Below, piece after piece: positions 16,105 to 24,468 of a DNA stretch of 64,000 bases. Origin of the DNA: RUG12461 sp045661345 (lineage in GTDB: Bacteria; Bacillota; Clostridia; Lachnospirales; Lachnospiraceae); assembly GCA_045661345.1 (NCBI GenBank), contig JAZRFM010000012.1, positions 1 to 64,000 of the forward strand, read 5' to 3'. A model generated the notes under the pieces. That model was not told the origin of the DNA, did not search any database, and worked only from the letters and a program-made list of their open reading frames with translations. Both the position numbers and the translations under genes were made by a program. The first letter of the stretch is position 1, and every line of letters starts with the position of its first letter.

Positions 16105-16602
16105 TCATGTGATTTCGATCCTGACAAAATACTCCTCCTCACTCTCGTGGTGGATATATCCTCCGTTTTTCATCTGCACACGGAGGCTTTTCAGATTATT
16201 CTTGTTGACGGAAAGGTAGGCCTCTTCGATCCCTTTTTCCTTCGCCTTTTCAAGCACCATGGCTAATCCCTTGGTGGCGTATCCTCTTCCGCGGTACTTT
16301 GGCGCAATACAATAGCCGATGTGACCGGGTCCCTCCCGGAGAAAATCATTCAGCTCATGCCGGAGATTAAACACGCCCACATACTCTCCGTCATCGCAGA
16401 GCACATAGGTCGTATCAGGGACAAACCCCTCCGGCAGCTCTCTTCCCTTCGACCAGTTCCGCTTTTTTTCGATCCATTCCAGAAACTCTTCATAGGTATA
16501 TTCGTACACGCTGTTGATATAGCCGTTGTCATTCTCCGGGAGTGTCATAAACAGGTCATAGGTTTTTTCATAATCAGAATCCTGTACTCTGATCAGTTTC
16601 AT
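16105..16602 (-). CDS. GNAT-family N-acetyltransferase
   Basis: 165 residues from ATG 16602, which has AGGAGG 8 nt in front; a longer reading from 16650 runs through this ribosome site and is rejected. The acetyl-CoA loop is seen in CIAPKYRGRGYATKGLAMVL (R-G-x-G-x-A), followed by the usual helix and the NxxSxR segment (NKNNLKSLRVQMKNGGY). Substrate unknown. It is the upstream partner of the fructosamine kinase gene. Confidence 0.88.
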   Translation of the reverse strand: MKLIRVQDSDYEKTYDLFMTLPENDNGYINSVYEYTYEEFLEWIEKKRNWSKGRELPEGFVPDTTYVLCDDGEYVGVFNLRHELNDFLREGPGHIGYCIAPKYRGRGYATKGLAMVLEKAKEKGIEEAYLSVNKNNLKSLRVQMKNGGYIHHESEEEYFVRIEIT

Positions 16603-16666
16603 GTTCCCCACCTCCTCGGGGTTTTTTTCATCATATGCCGTACCGGTCAAAAAAACAACTGTTCTA

Positions 16667-16711
16667 TTGACAAACCATCTTTTTCTGGTTAGAATTGAGA
16701 ACGGTTCTCAA
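16667..16711 (+). promoter_or_regulatory. Promoter with overlapping Fur/Zur-type palindrome
   Basis: TTGACA (16667-16672), 17-bp spacer, TAGAAT (16690-16695). A perfect palindrome, TTGAGAAC-G-GTTCTCAA (16695-16711), starts on the last base of the -10 and covers the transcript start. The 7-1-7 style symmetry fits Fur-family repressors; with a ZnuA-like gene downstream, zinc-responsive Zur control is the best guess. Confidence 0.75.
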
Positions 16712-16755
16712 ATTCCTTTTGAATCCATCCGTAGTCAGTCAGGAGGCTTTTTTCT

Positions 16756-17736
16756 ATGATAAAACGAGTGCTTACCCTTTTGATCACTGCTGTTTTGGCG
16801 GTTGGCTGCCTTAGCGCCTGCGGGGGCAGGGAGGCTGCCGCTGCCGCGGACGACGCGAAGCTGAAGATCGTCGCTACCATCTTTCCGGAATATGACTGGG
16901 TCATGAATGTCCTCGGTGAGGGTGCAAAGAACGCAGATGTCACACTGCTTCTCGACAACGGCGTCGACCTCCACAGCTATCAGCCCTCACCGGAAGATAT
17001 TTTGACAATCTCCACCTGCGACCTTTTTATCTATGTGGGCGGAGAGTCCGACGCATGGGTGGACAAGGCGCTGCAGGAAGCCACAAATAAAGAAATGGTG
17101 GTGGTCAATCTCCTCGATGTCCTTGGCAATTCCGTGAAGGAGGAAGAGGTTGTTGACGGGATGCAGGGGGAAAAGGAAGAAGCGGGGGAAGAAGAGGCGG
17201 AATACGATGAGCACGTCTGGCTCTCCCTGCGTAATGCATCCGTGCTCATCCAAAGTATCACCGAGGCTTTGCAGAAAGCAGATCCCGCTCATGCAGACAA
17301 CTACCGAAACAATGCTGCCGCCTATGTTGTGAAGCTGGGGGCTCTTGATCGGGACTATCAGGAGGCCGTCGATGCAGCGCCGCTTCATACGCTTCTCTTC
17401 GGAGACCGTTTTCCCTTCCGGTACCTGACCGATGATTACGGTTTGGATTACTATGCCGCTTTTGTCGGATGCTCTGCGGAAACGGAAGCAAGCTTTGAAA
17501 CCGTCACCTTCCTGGCGCACAAAGTGGATGAGCTTGGTCTTCCCGCCGTGATGACCATCGAGGGAGATGATCATCGTCTCGCGGAGACCATCGTGGAAAA
17601 CACCCAGTCAAAGGATCAGAAGATCCTGACAATGGATTCCATGCAGTCCACCACGGCAAAAGAGATTGCAAACGGTACGACCTACCTTTCCGTCATGGAA
17701 CAGAATCTTTCCGTGATCAAGGAGGCGCTGCAGTAA
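16756..17736 (+). CDS. ZnuA/AdcA-like metal-binding lipoprotein of an ABC importer
   Basis: 326 residues. The signal peptide ends in Leu-Ser-Ala-Cys (Cys22). Family landmarks are LHSYQPSPED (His73), DEHVWLSLRN (His153) and CSAETEAS near residue 245. The usual His-rich metal loop is replaced by a Glu-rich one (about 128-150), and the third ligand motif, normally His-Asp-x-x-x-Y, reads FGDRFPFRYL, so the third His is absent. No permease or ATPase gene is adjacent, so this is an orphan binding protein. Zinc or manganese uptake is inferred from the family and the Fur-like box. Confidence 0.85.
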   Translation: MIKRVLTLLITAVLAVGCLSACGGREAAAAADDAKLKIVATIFPEYDWVMNVLGEGAKNADVTLLLDNGVDLHSYQPSPEDILTISTCDLFIYVGGESDAWVDKALQEATNKEMVVVNLLDVLGNSVKEEEVVDGMQGEKEEAGEEEAEYDEHVWLSLRNASVLIQSITEALQKADPAHADNYRNNAAAYVVKLGALDRDYQEAVDAAPLHTLLFGDRFPFRYLTDDYGLDYYAAFVGCSAETEASFETVTFLAHKVDELGLPAVMTIEGDDHRLAETIVENTQSKDQKILTMDSMQSTTAKEIANGTTYLSVMEQNLSVIKEALQ

Positions 17737-17747
17737 GGGCTGCATCC

Positions 17748-18710
17748 TCAGGTCCCGCCCGGATACCGTTCCTCCAGCGGGGAGATCCATGCATAGGGAT
17801 TTGATTCCTTCCGGCCGGAAAGGAGCTTCTCGATCTCATCCAGCTCGCCCTCTGCCCAGGCAGTCACGGCTGCAAGCCGGATCTCACGATCCGTATCCTC
17901 CGTGATAGCGGCAGCATGAGGAGATGCCTGAAACGCCGCGGATCCTCCGGCTTTTTCCAGATAGTTTTCCAGACGGCCGCCCGTATAGCGGCCGTTTTCA
18001 ATACCGAGAAACTGTTCCGAAAGCCCCCTGTCAAAGCGGCCGAACGCAGCATAAATGCCCACGGCATCTGCCACGAGTTCATCCCACAGGGCATCGATCT
18101 TTTCCGGATACAGCCTGCGGCAGATAAAATGCGTGCATTCATGATACTTCCGGATCAAATGGGAATATGCGATCCATTCCTCCTCCGGATAACCCGCGGC
18201 AGAGGCGTCAAGCCCGCTGTAAGGCCCGACGGAAAGCACCACCAGGGCATCCGTATAGTTTTCCTTATCCGACGTAAACCGCTTAAACTCCGCACTCCAG
18301 TCCGGTTCCGACTCGCCTTTCTTTTTTGCCTCCTCCAAAAAAACTTTCTGATGTGCTTCGATCCGTCGCCAGTTGATCACACCGTCCAGAATCGACGCCC
18401 CCTGTGTCTTTGGAATCTCCCGGATCACACAGCGGTTTGCCATAATCTGTATAAATGTTTCAAAGTCTCTTCTGTCCGGGAATGTGACCACCTGCACCTT
18501 CCCCGCCGGGGTCTCCACAACCTCCAGGGTAGCCTCCTCAGAGCCCCGGAAATGTGCGAGGGTTTGCTCCGGTGCTTCTCCTCCCCTTTTCACAATCTGC
18601 CGGTAGGCCTCGTCCGCCCCCTCCTTTGCGGGATCCAGATAAAGCTGCCGGTAGGTTTGCGCAAGTGTCTCCAGCGCCCGCCGTCCGGTGATCTTTTGAT
18701 TGTTTTTCAT
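17748..18710 (-). CDS. Uncharacterised protein with HExxH metallopeptidase-like motif
   Basis: 320 residues, no signal peptide or membrane segment. KYHECTHFICRRL places His190-Glu-Cys-Thr-His194 in a predicted helix, with acidic residues 17-21 further on (WDELVADAVGIY, Glu211 and Asp215) that could give the third zinc ligand. I do not recognise the rest; the N-terminal half contains beta-rich segments (TLEVVETPAGKVQVVTFPDR). The gene ends 11 nt from the convergent ZnuA-like gene. A zinc-dependent peptidase is possible but rests on one motif. Confidence 0.6.
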   Translation of the reverse strand: MKNNQKITGRRALETLAQTYRQLYLDPAKEGADEAYRQIVKRGGEAPEQTLAHFRGSEEATLEVVETPAGKVQVVTFPDRRDFETFIQIMANRCVIREIPKTQGASILDGVINWRRIEAHQKVFLEEAKKKGESEPDWSAEFKRFTSDKENYTDALVVLSVGPYSGLDASAAGYPEEEWIAYSHLIRKYHECTHFICRRLYPEKIDALWDELVADAVGIYAAFGRFDRGLSEQFLGIENGRYTGGRLENYLEKAGGSAAFQASPHAAAITEDTDREIRLAAVTAWAEGELDEIEKLLSGRKESNPYAWISPLEERYPGGT

Positions 18711-18860
18711 ACAATGCTCCTTTGCCGCGAATCGTTGTCGTATTTCGTTGGGTATTATACCATGAAGTTTGCATGCAAAGTCACATCCCGGTGGTTTTTT
18801 CCCCGCAAAGAGGGTATAATGATCTGCAGTTCACCGAGAAAGACGGGGTTTTATCAAAAT

Positions 18861-20066
18861 ATGACCGAAAAGCTTTACGAAAAAAACAGTTATCTGAAAG
18901 AATGCACCACGGTTGTGACAGAGTGCGTAAGGGAAGACGGCGCGGTCTATCTCCGGCTGCGGGAGACTGTCTTTTTCCCCGAAGAAGGGGGGCAGTATTC
19001 GGACACCGGCACCATCAGCACCCCGGACGGGACGATCCGTGTGCAAAGAGGGGAGCTGTCCGGTTCCGATCCGGCAGGGAACAGGGACGTCCGTTATCTG
19101 GTCGATCAGGAGATCCCTGTCGGAACTGAGGTGCACTGCTGCCTTGACTGGGATAACCGGTTTGACCGTATGCAAAATCACAGCGGAGAGCATATCCTGT
19201 CCGGGCTCATGCACAGCAAATACGGCTTTCGCAATGTCGGGTTTCATCTGAGCGATACGGATCCCGTCACCATCGATACGGACGGCGTTCTGGACGAGGC
19301 GCAGCTTTCGGATCTGGAGCGGGAGGCCAATGCCGTCATCTACGAAAATCTCCCCGTTCGAGACACCTACCCTTCCGGGGAAGCGCTCCGGCACATTAAC
19401 TATCGCAGCAAGATCGAGATCCCCGGCCAGGTCCGGCTCATCACCATCGGAAACGCCGACCGTACGGTGGATGTCTGCGCCTGTTGTGCACCGCATGTCT
19501 CCAAAACCGGCGCCATCGGAGTCATCAAGATCCTCTCTGCCGAAAAATTCCGGGGCGGGATGCGGCTTTTCATCCTCTGCGGGCGGAGAGCCTTTTCCTA
19601 TATCCATCGCAATCTGACTTCCCTCGAAAAGACAGCGAAGCTGTTCTCCACCGGTCCCGATCAGCTGCTTTCCATCGCCGAAAAAATGAAAGCGGAAAAC
19701 GAAGACCTGCATACCGCCATCGCCTCCCTGCGGGAAGAGCTGATCCTAAGGGATATCCGCGCCGGCGTCTACCGGAAAACGGTGTGCACCGGGATGACAC
19801 TTGGCGCCGTCAGCATGAAGAATCTTTACAACACCCTGCGTTCCCTCAGAGAAGGCTACTGCGGTATTTTTTGCGGGAACGACGAAGAGGGTTACCGGTA
19901 CTATGCAGGCGGGAAGGATCTGGACGCCCGCGCCCTCGCCGCCGAAATGAAGACCGCACTGGACGCAAAAGGCGGCGGCTCCGCTGAAATGATTCAGGGA
20001 AAAACCACCGCCTCCAAAGAACAGATTGAAGCATTCTTTTCACAGATCAGCAGCACTACAGTGTGA
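18861..20066 (+). CDS. AlaX-type alanyl-tRNA editing protein
   Basis: 401 residues from ATG 18861. It resembles the editing half of alanyl-tRNA synthetase: an N-terminal beta barrel with FFPEEGGQYSDTG (38-50), the zinc and catalytic residues His107 and His111 in HSGEHILSG, Cys208 and His212 in CACCAPHV, and a C-terminal DHHA1-like domain. It should remove serine (or glycine) wrongly attached to tRNA-Ala, in trans. A TATAAT at 18815-18820 marks the likely promoter; there is only a weak ribosome site. The last 11 bases overlap the convergent SPFH gene. Confidence 0.88.
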   Translation: MTEKLYEKNSYLKECTTVVTECVREDGAVYLRLRETVFFPEEGGQYSDTGTISTPDGTIRVQRGELSGSDPAGNRDVRYLVDQEIPVGTEVHCCLDWDNRFDRMQNHSGEHILSGLMHSKYGFRNVGFHLSDTDPVTIDTDGVLDEAQLSDLEREANAVIYENLPVRDTYPSGEALRHINYRSKIEIPGQVRLITIGNADRTVDVCACCAPHVSKTGAIGVIKILSAEKFRGGMRLFILCGRRAFSYIHRNLTSLEKTAKLFSTGPDQLLSIAEKMKAENEDLHTAIASLREELILRDIRAGVYRKTVCTGMTLGAVSMKNLYNTLRSLREGYCGIFCGNDEEGYRYYAGGKDLDARALAAEMKTALDAKGGGSAEMIQGKTTASKEQIEAFFSQISSTTV

Positions 20067-21096
20067 GGCTTTCATATTGATCCTCCACGCTGTCTTCAAT
20101 CGCACTCCCCACTGCCGCCGCGCCTTTGGTGACCGGCGTACTTTCTTCATCCAGGCAGGGATCCGCCGGCTTCTCCGGCTTTGGTTTTTCGCTGCGGTCA
20201 ATGGGCGTATAATCACCGACACCCAGCGCCTCCGAAACCAGGCCGAGATTCCCGATCACATTGGAAAGATCATTGGGCATGAAGATTTTGGTCGCCCTTC
20301 CGTCCGCCACGATCTTCAGCGCATCGATCCCTTTCAGCTTCAAAACGGTCTCGCTGACATTGGCATCCTTCAGCATCTCCAAGCCTTTTGCTTCGGCTTC
20401 ATACACGAGCTCCACGGATTTCGCCTTCCCTTCCGCGATGGCGATCTGCGCATCACGCTCTGCTTCTGCCGCAAGCACCTTTGCCCGCTTGTCACCCTCC
20501 GCACGTTTGACGATGGATTCCTGATGCGCCTCCGCCTGCAGGATCGTCTCCCGACGCTCACGCTCCGCACGCATCTGCTTCGTCATGACTTCCTCAATCT
20601 CCTTGGGCGGCTGGATGTTCTTGATCTCCACCCGGATCACCTTGATCCCCCAGGGATCTGTGGCATCGTCCAGAGCCACCTGCATCTTTCCGTTGATCTC
20701 TTCCCTGCCGGAAAGCGTCTGATCCAGCTCCATCTCGCCAACGACAGACCGCAGGTTCGTCGCCGCCAGATTCTCGATACCCTGGATCGGCTTTTCAATC
20801 CCGTAGGTAAAGAGCTTCGGGTCGAACACCTTGATAAACACCACGGAATCAATCAGCATGGTGACGTTGTCCTTGGTAATCACCGGCTGCGGCTGGAAAT
20901 CATAGACCTGCTCCTTCAGAGACACCGTTTTGGACACCTTATCGATAAACGGCACCAGATAATGGATGCCGGCATCCCAGCTCTTGTGGTACTTGCCGAG
21001 CCTTTCTATCACCTTGACATACTGCTGCGGCACGATCCTGATCCCGCAGATCAGAATCACCACAGCGATCACACCCACAATCAATAATCCCAGCAT
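20056..21096 (-). CDS. SPFH/band 7 (stomatin-like) membrane protein
   Basis: 346 residues. One N-terminal membrane anchor (1-22) is followed by the SPFH domain (IRIVPQQYVKVIERLGKYHK through VTMLIDSVVFIKVFDP), then a long Ala/Glu-rich coiled coil (RAERERRETILQAEAHQESI onward, about 178-240) and a disordered Pro/Glu tail. Proteins of this group form ring- or cage-like oligomers in the membrane and scaffold proteases or transporters. It follows a six-helix membrane protein gene by 19 nt, likely one operon; partner function unknown. Confidence 0.88.
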   Translation of the reverse strand: MLGLLIVGVIAVVILICGIRIVPQQYVKVIERLGKYHKSWDAGIHYLVPFIDKVSKTVSLKEQVYDFQPQPVITKDNVTMLIDSVVFIKVFDPKLFTYGIEKPIQGIENLAATNLRSVVGEMELDQTLSGREEINGKMQVALDDATDPWGIKVIRVEIKNIQPPKEIEEVMTKQMRAERERRETILQAEAHQESIVKRAEGDKRAKVLAAEAERDAQIAIAEGKAKSVELVYEAEAKGLEMLKDANVSETVLKLKGIDALKIVADGRATKIFMPNDLSNVIGNLGLVSEALGVGDYTPIDRSEKPKPEKPADPCLDEESTPVTKGAAAVGSAIEDSVEDQYESLTL

Positions 21097-21115
21097 CTTC
21101 TTCTCCTCCTCCGCT

Positions 21116-21835
21116 TCAGAACCTGCTCCTCAGTGTCCGAACCGTCGGAACGAACAGCCTGATGAATGCAATCACCATCCAGATCGTCGCCACCATCAGG
21201 AGAACGGAAAAGATCCATTCCAGTGAGGTAAAGAAGCTCACATCAAAGGGCATTGCTGTCACGCCCGGCATCAGCACCGTATCCCCTGCGACCATATTCG
21301 CCCTCAGCATCGCCTCCTGCCACAGCGGCTCACTGACGAGCAACAAGATCTTCATCAACAGGAATAATACGGAAGAAATGCGAAAATGCCGCCAGAGCCG
21401 ACGTACCTCTTCCTTTTTCTCCGTCGTGGCAAAGGTTCCTCTCAGGATCATGTAATACGCCAGAAGAACCAGCACAAAGGCGGCGGAGATTGTGATAATC
21501 TGCATCAGAAAAGCGGGGCTCTGCAGCCGTTCAAATCCCACCTCGGTGACCTGATCAAAGATCAGGGAAAGCCGTCCGATGGCGAGCAGAAAAATCACAA
21601 GACCGGTTCCCGTATAAAACCAGCCTGCGGCTCTGAAAAAAGGATCATCGTCCCTGTTCACAAAAAGAAGACCGACCAGTGCCAGGGCAATCCCGACCAA
21701 AAAAGAAATCAGACCGGTCGAGATGAATAACGTGGTCTGATACTGGTATATCCCCAGCAGCAAGGATCCGCTGATCCATGTCACGACGATCCCGATGAGA
21801 AGCAGGATCCCTCCAAATTTCCTGATTTTTTCCAT
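21116..21835 (-). CDS. Multi-pass membrane protein of unknown function
   Basis: 239 residues with about six hydrophobic segments (near 8-28, 35-58, 68-90, 108-130, 150-170 and 205-228). No transporter or enzyme motif is recognised. Ribosome site AAGGAGG precedes ATG 21835. It stands just upstream of the SPFH gene in the same direction, so it may be a client or partner of that scaffold (inference). Confidence 0.65.
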   Translation of the reverse strand: MEKIRKFGGILLLIGIVVTWISGSLLLGIYQYQTTLFISTGLISFLVGIALALVGLLFVNRDDDPFFRAAGWFYTGTGLVIFLLAIGRLSLIFDQVTEVGFERLQSPAFLMQIITISAAFVLVLLAYYMILRGTFATTEKKEEVRRLWRHFRISSVLFLLMKILLLVSEPLWQEAMLRANMVAGDTVLMPGVTAMPFDVSFFTSLEWIFSVLLMVATIWMVIAFIRLFVPTVRTLRSRF

Positions 21836-22021
21836 TATTAAATCCTCCTTAAATATCTGTCAGATTGTTTTTATTCAGTCTTTCCTTAGATCTGATTATA
21901 CCATGTGTTTCCCGTTCTTTCCATCCATCATGGACGGAGAGATTGTTCCGCCTCGGACTGGTTCTCTCTTCTGTCGCAGCTTTTGATACACGCTTCATCA
22001 TCCATGTTTTTTCAGAGTCTG

Positions 22022-22828
22022 TTATTGTCTACAACTTCCCAGTATCCATTCTTTGTAGCTCCGTGTCGCAACAATCTCCCTCAAAGCATCTCTGATCATT
22101 CCAAGCATGAATCCCACAAATTCTGTGGAATCACCTGCATGATCCGCCCTCTGTAATACCTTATAGTACTCTTTCTGATTCTCGTAAACCATAGTTTCAA
22201 CTGGCAGCCAGGCAAATATACTCTTCCATTTTTGCAGAATAAGGGATTGCCACAGTCTTCCAGTCCGCCCGTTACCATCAGCAAACGGGTGAATAAACTC
22301 GAATTCATAATGAAAAATACAGGATTTCACTAATGGATGGTACTTGGACTGCTTTAGCCAGGAAAGCAACTGCTTGATCAGCGATGGAACATATTTGGCA
22401 GGTGTACCAGCATGGATAAGCTCTGTTCCGGCATAGACTCCTACATTTCCACTGCGAAAAGTGCCAGCCTCCCTCACCAGACCGTCCATCATCATTTTAT
22501 GTGCAAAAAGCAGGTTTTTAACACTATGTGGGTCTAATGCGTACACACGCTCATAAGCATCATAGGCGTTCTTCACTTCTCTGATATCCTGTGGCGGACC
22601 CAAAACCCTTTTTCCATTGACAACATCTGTCACCTGTTCCAGGGTCAGCGTATTATGCTCAATAGCCAACGACGAATATATCGTACGAATGCGGCTTTCC
22701 CGCCTTAATACGGGATTAGGATTCATTGCATCATAAGTCGCAATCATTCCTACGTATTCACCAATATCAACAATAAGATTTGTTATTTCCTCCGTCATTG
22801 TAAATGGGGGCTGATAGTTTTTTTCCAT
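22022..22828 (-). CDS. Fic-family protein with N-terminal inhibitory helix
   Basis: 268 residues. The Fic core motif HPFADGNGRTGR (180-191) is complete, with the catalytic His180 and the nucleotide-binding Gly/Arg residues, so AMP transfer (or another nucleotidyl transfer) onto a protein hydroxyl is expected. An inhibitory helix with the (S/T)xxxE(G/N)-type motif is present near the N-terminus (SSLAIEHN, 52-59), the class II arrangement in which the same chain holds its own lock. Target unknown. It lies alone between the membrane protein and the truncated HD gene. Confidence 0.9.
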   Translation of the reverse strand: MEKNYQPPFTMTEEITNLIVDIGEYVGMIATYDAMNPNPVLRRESRIRTIYSSLAIEHNTLTLEQVTDVVNGKRVLGPPQDIREVKNAYDAYERVYALDPHSVKNLLFAHKMMMDGLVREAGTFRSGNVGVYAGTELIHAGTPAKYVPSLIKQLLSWLKQSKYHPLVKSCIFHYEFEFIHPFADGNGRTGRLWQSLILQKWKSIFAWLPVETMVYENQKEYYKVLQRADHAGDSTEFVGFMLGMIRDALREIVATRSYKEWILGSCRQ

Positions 22829-22934
22829 TCAGATAACTCCATATTATGATTCTGTTATCACAACCCGACATACCGGCAGAGATAGTCCGCCGTTATAATT
22901 ACTGTTTTGCTTGGATCAGCACTGCTTCTCTTCT

Positions 22935-23192
22935 TCACGTCATCCAGTCCCTAACATCGTCAGACACCCCGGCGGCAAGCAACGGCTCCTTGGTATGCTG
23001 CAGGTGCTCCTCCGGATATTCCTCATAATCGTAATCATGAAGGTAGCCGATGGCCTCCCAGTGCTCTGGGTCTTCTCCAAAATGCCTTGCCATAGCCCCC
23101 ATGGCATAGCTTACATTCAGAGAATGAATGATAAGAGACGCCTCTTTTACATGATCCCTGTTGATTTCCTTTGCTCTTTCAAGTGTCAGCAT
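22935..23192 (-). pseudogene. Truncated HD-domain hydrolase
   Basis: 85 residues matching the N-terminal half of the HD hydrolases common in Lachnospiraceae: SLNVSYAMGAMARHF, then EAIGYLHDYDYEEYPEEHLQ with the His-Asp pair. The reading ends after DDVRDWMT where the family continues with a further His-containing helix, and no continuation is visible in the 100 nt behind it in any frame. It keeps the metal-binding HD but lacks the rest of the domain, so it is probably inactive. Confidence 0.65.
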
Positions 23193-23220
23193 GTTTTAGC
23201 CTCCATTCCGCCCCTCGGCA

Positions 23221-23727
23221 CTATATGATTCCTGACTGCTTCAGGATGTCCATTGTTTCAATCGAACTATGGTGCAGGATTCCGGTTCCTCCGGCACTCC
23301 TCCAGGCTTCGATATTCGGGGGCAGATCATCGATCAGGATATATTCCTTGCCATGGCAGAGCTTGATCTTTTCCTCCTTAAAGCAGATATTCATGACAAT
23401 ATCCTCAGATAACAGTCTCCGTACCCACCTCGTTTTATCTTCTGCCGCATGAAGGACACCTCTTCGCGGCTTAGGGATACCCGTCAGGATCTCACACCTG
23501 TCTCCGTATTTATCAGAAACCGCATGAAAAAGATCAAGGGCTCCGGGCATCAGCTCCAATCTGTCATAAAAATGCTCTACCTCTTTAATCCTATGCCACA
23601 TTTCTTCATCAGACATTTTATCCGCGACATCCTGCTTCACAATTTGAAAGCCGCACAACTCCTCTACTCCCCGGTCAAAGTCAGCAAGCACGCCGTCCAT
23701 ATCAAAATAAACTTTTTCTGCAATCAT
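23221..23727 (-). CDS. 5'(3')-deoxyribonucleotidase-like HAD phosphatase (NT5C family)
   Basis: 168 residues. HAD motif I DMDGVLADF (9-17) gives the nucleophile and acid Asp residues; motif II is in EILTGIP, and a late Asp pair is in ILIDDLPPN. The size and the all-in-one layout fit the NT5C family that dephosphorylates deoxynucleotide monophosphates. It ends 28 nt upstream of the truncated HD gene, in the same orientation. Confidence 0.82.
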   Translation of the reverse strand: MIAEKVYFDMDGVLADFDRGVEELCGFQIVKQDVADKMSDEEMWHRIKEVEHFYDRLELMPGALDLFHAVSDKYGDRCEILTGIPKPRRGVLHAAEDKTRWVRRLLSEDIVMNICFKEEKIKLCHGKEYILIDDLPPNIEAWRSAGGTGILHHSSIETMDILKQSGII

Positions 23728-23823
23728 CTCTGACCCTTTCTTCTCCCCGTAATCAGCGCAAACACACTGACCATATGACTGGGAATGGTAACTGTCCTCC
23801 GGCTCTGTTTCCCGACAGGACTG

Positions 23824-24459
23824 TCAGATCTTTCTCTTTTTTTCCATGGCGATCAGCAGCTGTGTAGCCTCGGTGATGGTCTCTTTCGGATTGATAAAGC
23901 GCCACTGGTCACCTTTTTTCTTTGAGGCAATTACGTTCAGGTTCATCGTCTGCCGCAGCTCCAGCTCCACCAGTGTCTTCCCGATCCATTCCGGTTTCGG
24001 ATCCATCTCGATCATATACATATTGTCATCCAGCTTGAAAAAATCCTTGAAGGACATGGACATCAGGATCCTGGCTGACCGTTCTCCGCCATCCCCTTCC
24101 GGGTCGATGACCTTGTCCGCACCGACCTTTCGGAGAATGGACGACATCCGTCCGGAAGAGGATTTCGCGACGACCAGCGGCACACCCTGCTCCTTTGCCA
24201 CGGCAACCGCCATGATGCTCGCCGCCAGATTGCCTCCCATCGCGCTGACAACGATGTCCATGTTTTTAAGTCCCAGCGCCAGAACCGCATCCTCGTCCGT
24301 CAGGTTCGCACATACCGCAGAGGTGCATTTGTCTGCCACGTCATCAATCATATCCTTCTTTAGGTCCACGGCCAGAACATCCGCTCCCATATCGTGCAGG
24401 TGCTCCGCCAGACTCCTGCCGTATTTTCCCAACCCGAGTATCGCTATCGATTTGCTCAT
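23824..24459 (-). CDS. ktrA: KtrA/TrkA potassium-uptake regulatory subunit
   Basis: 211 residues. An RCK_N domain with Rossmann motif GLGKYGRSLA (8-17) and the acidic NAD-binding end of strand 2 (VLAVDLKKD) is followed by an RCK_C domain from about residue 135. It forms a cytosolic ring that gates the KtrB channel in response to nucleotides, and in many Firmicutes to cyclic di-AMP. It starts 9 nt after the ktrB stop, in one operon. Confidence 0.92.
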   Translation of the reverse strand: MSKSIAILGLGKYGRSLAEHLHDMGADVLAVDLKKDMIDDVADKCTSAVCANLTDEDAVLALGLKNMDIVVSAMGGNLAASIMAVAVAKEQGVPLVVAKSSSGRMSSILRKVGADKVIDPEGDGGERSARILMSMSFKDFFKLDDNMYMIEMDPKPEWIGKTLVELELRQTMNLNVIASKKKGDQWRFINPKETITEATQLLIAMEKKRKI

Positions 24460-24468
24460 CCATGCCTC

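Noticed and set aside
17916..18860. Upstream extension of the AlaX reading frame
   Set aside because: It lies over the antisense HExxH gene; the AlaX family begins MTEKL-like at 18861 and a -10 box lies at 18815.
20026..21087. A 353-residue open frame opposite the SPFH gene
   Set aside because: It is a mirror of a well-recognised SPFH protein and has no family pattern of its own.
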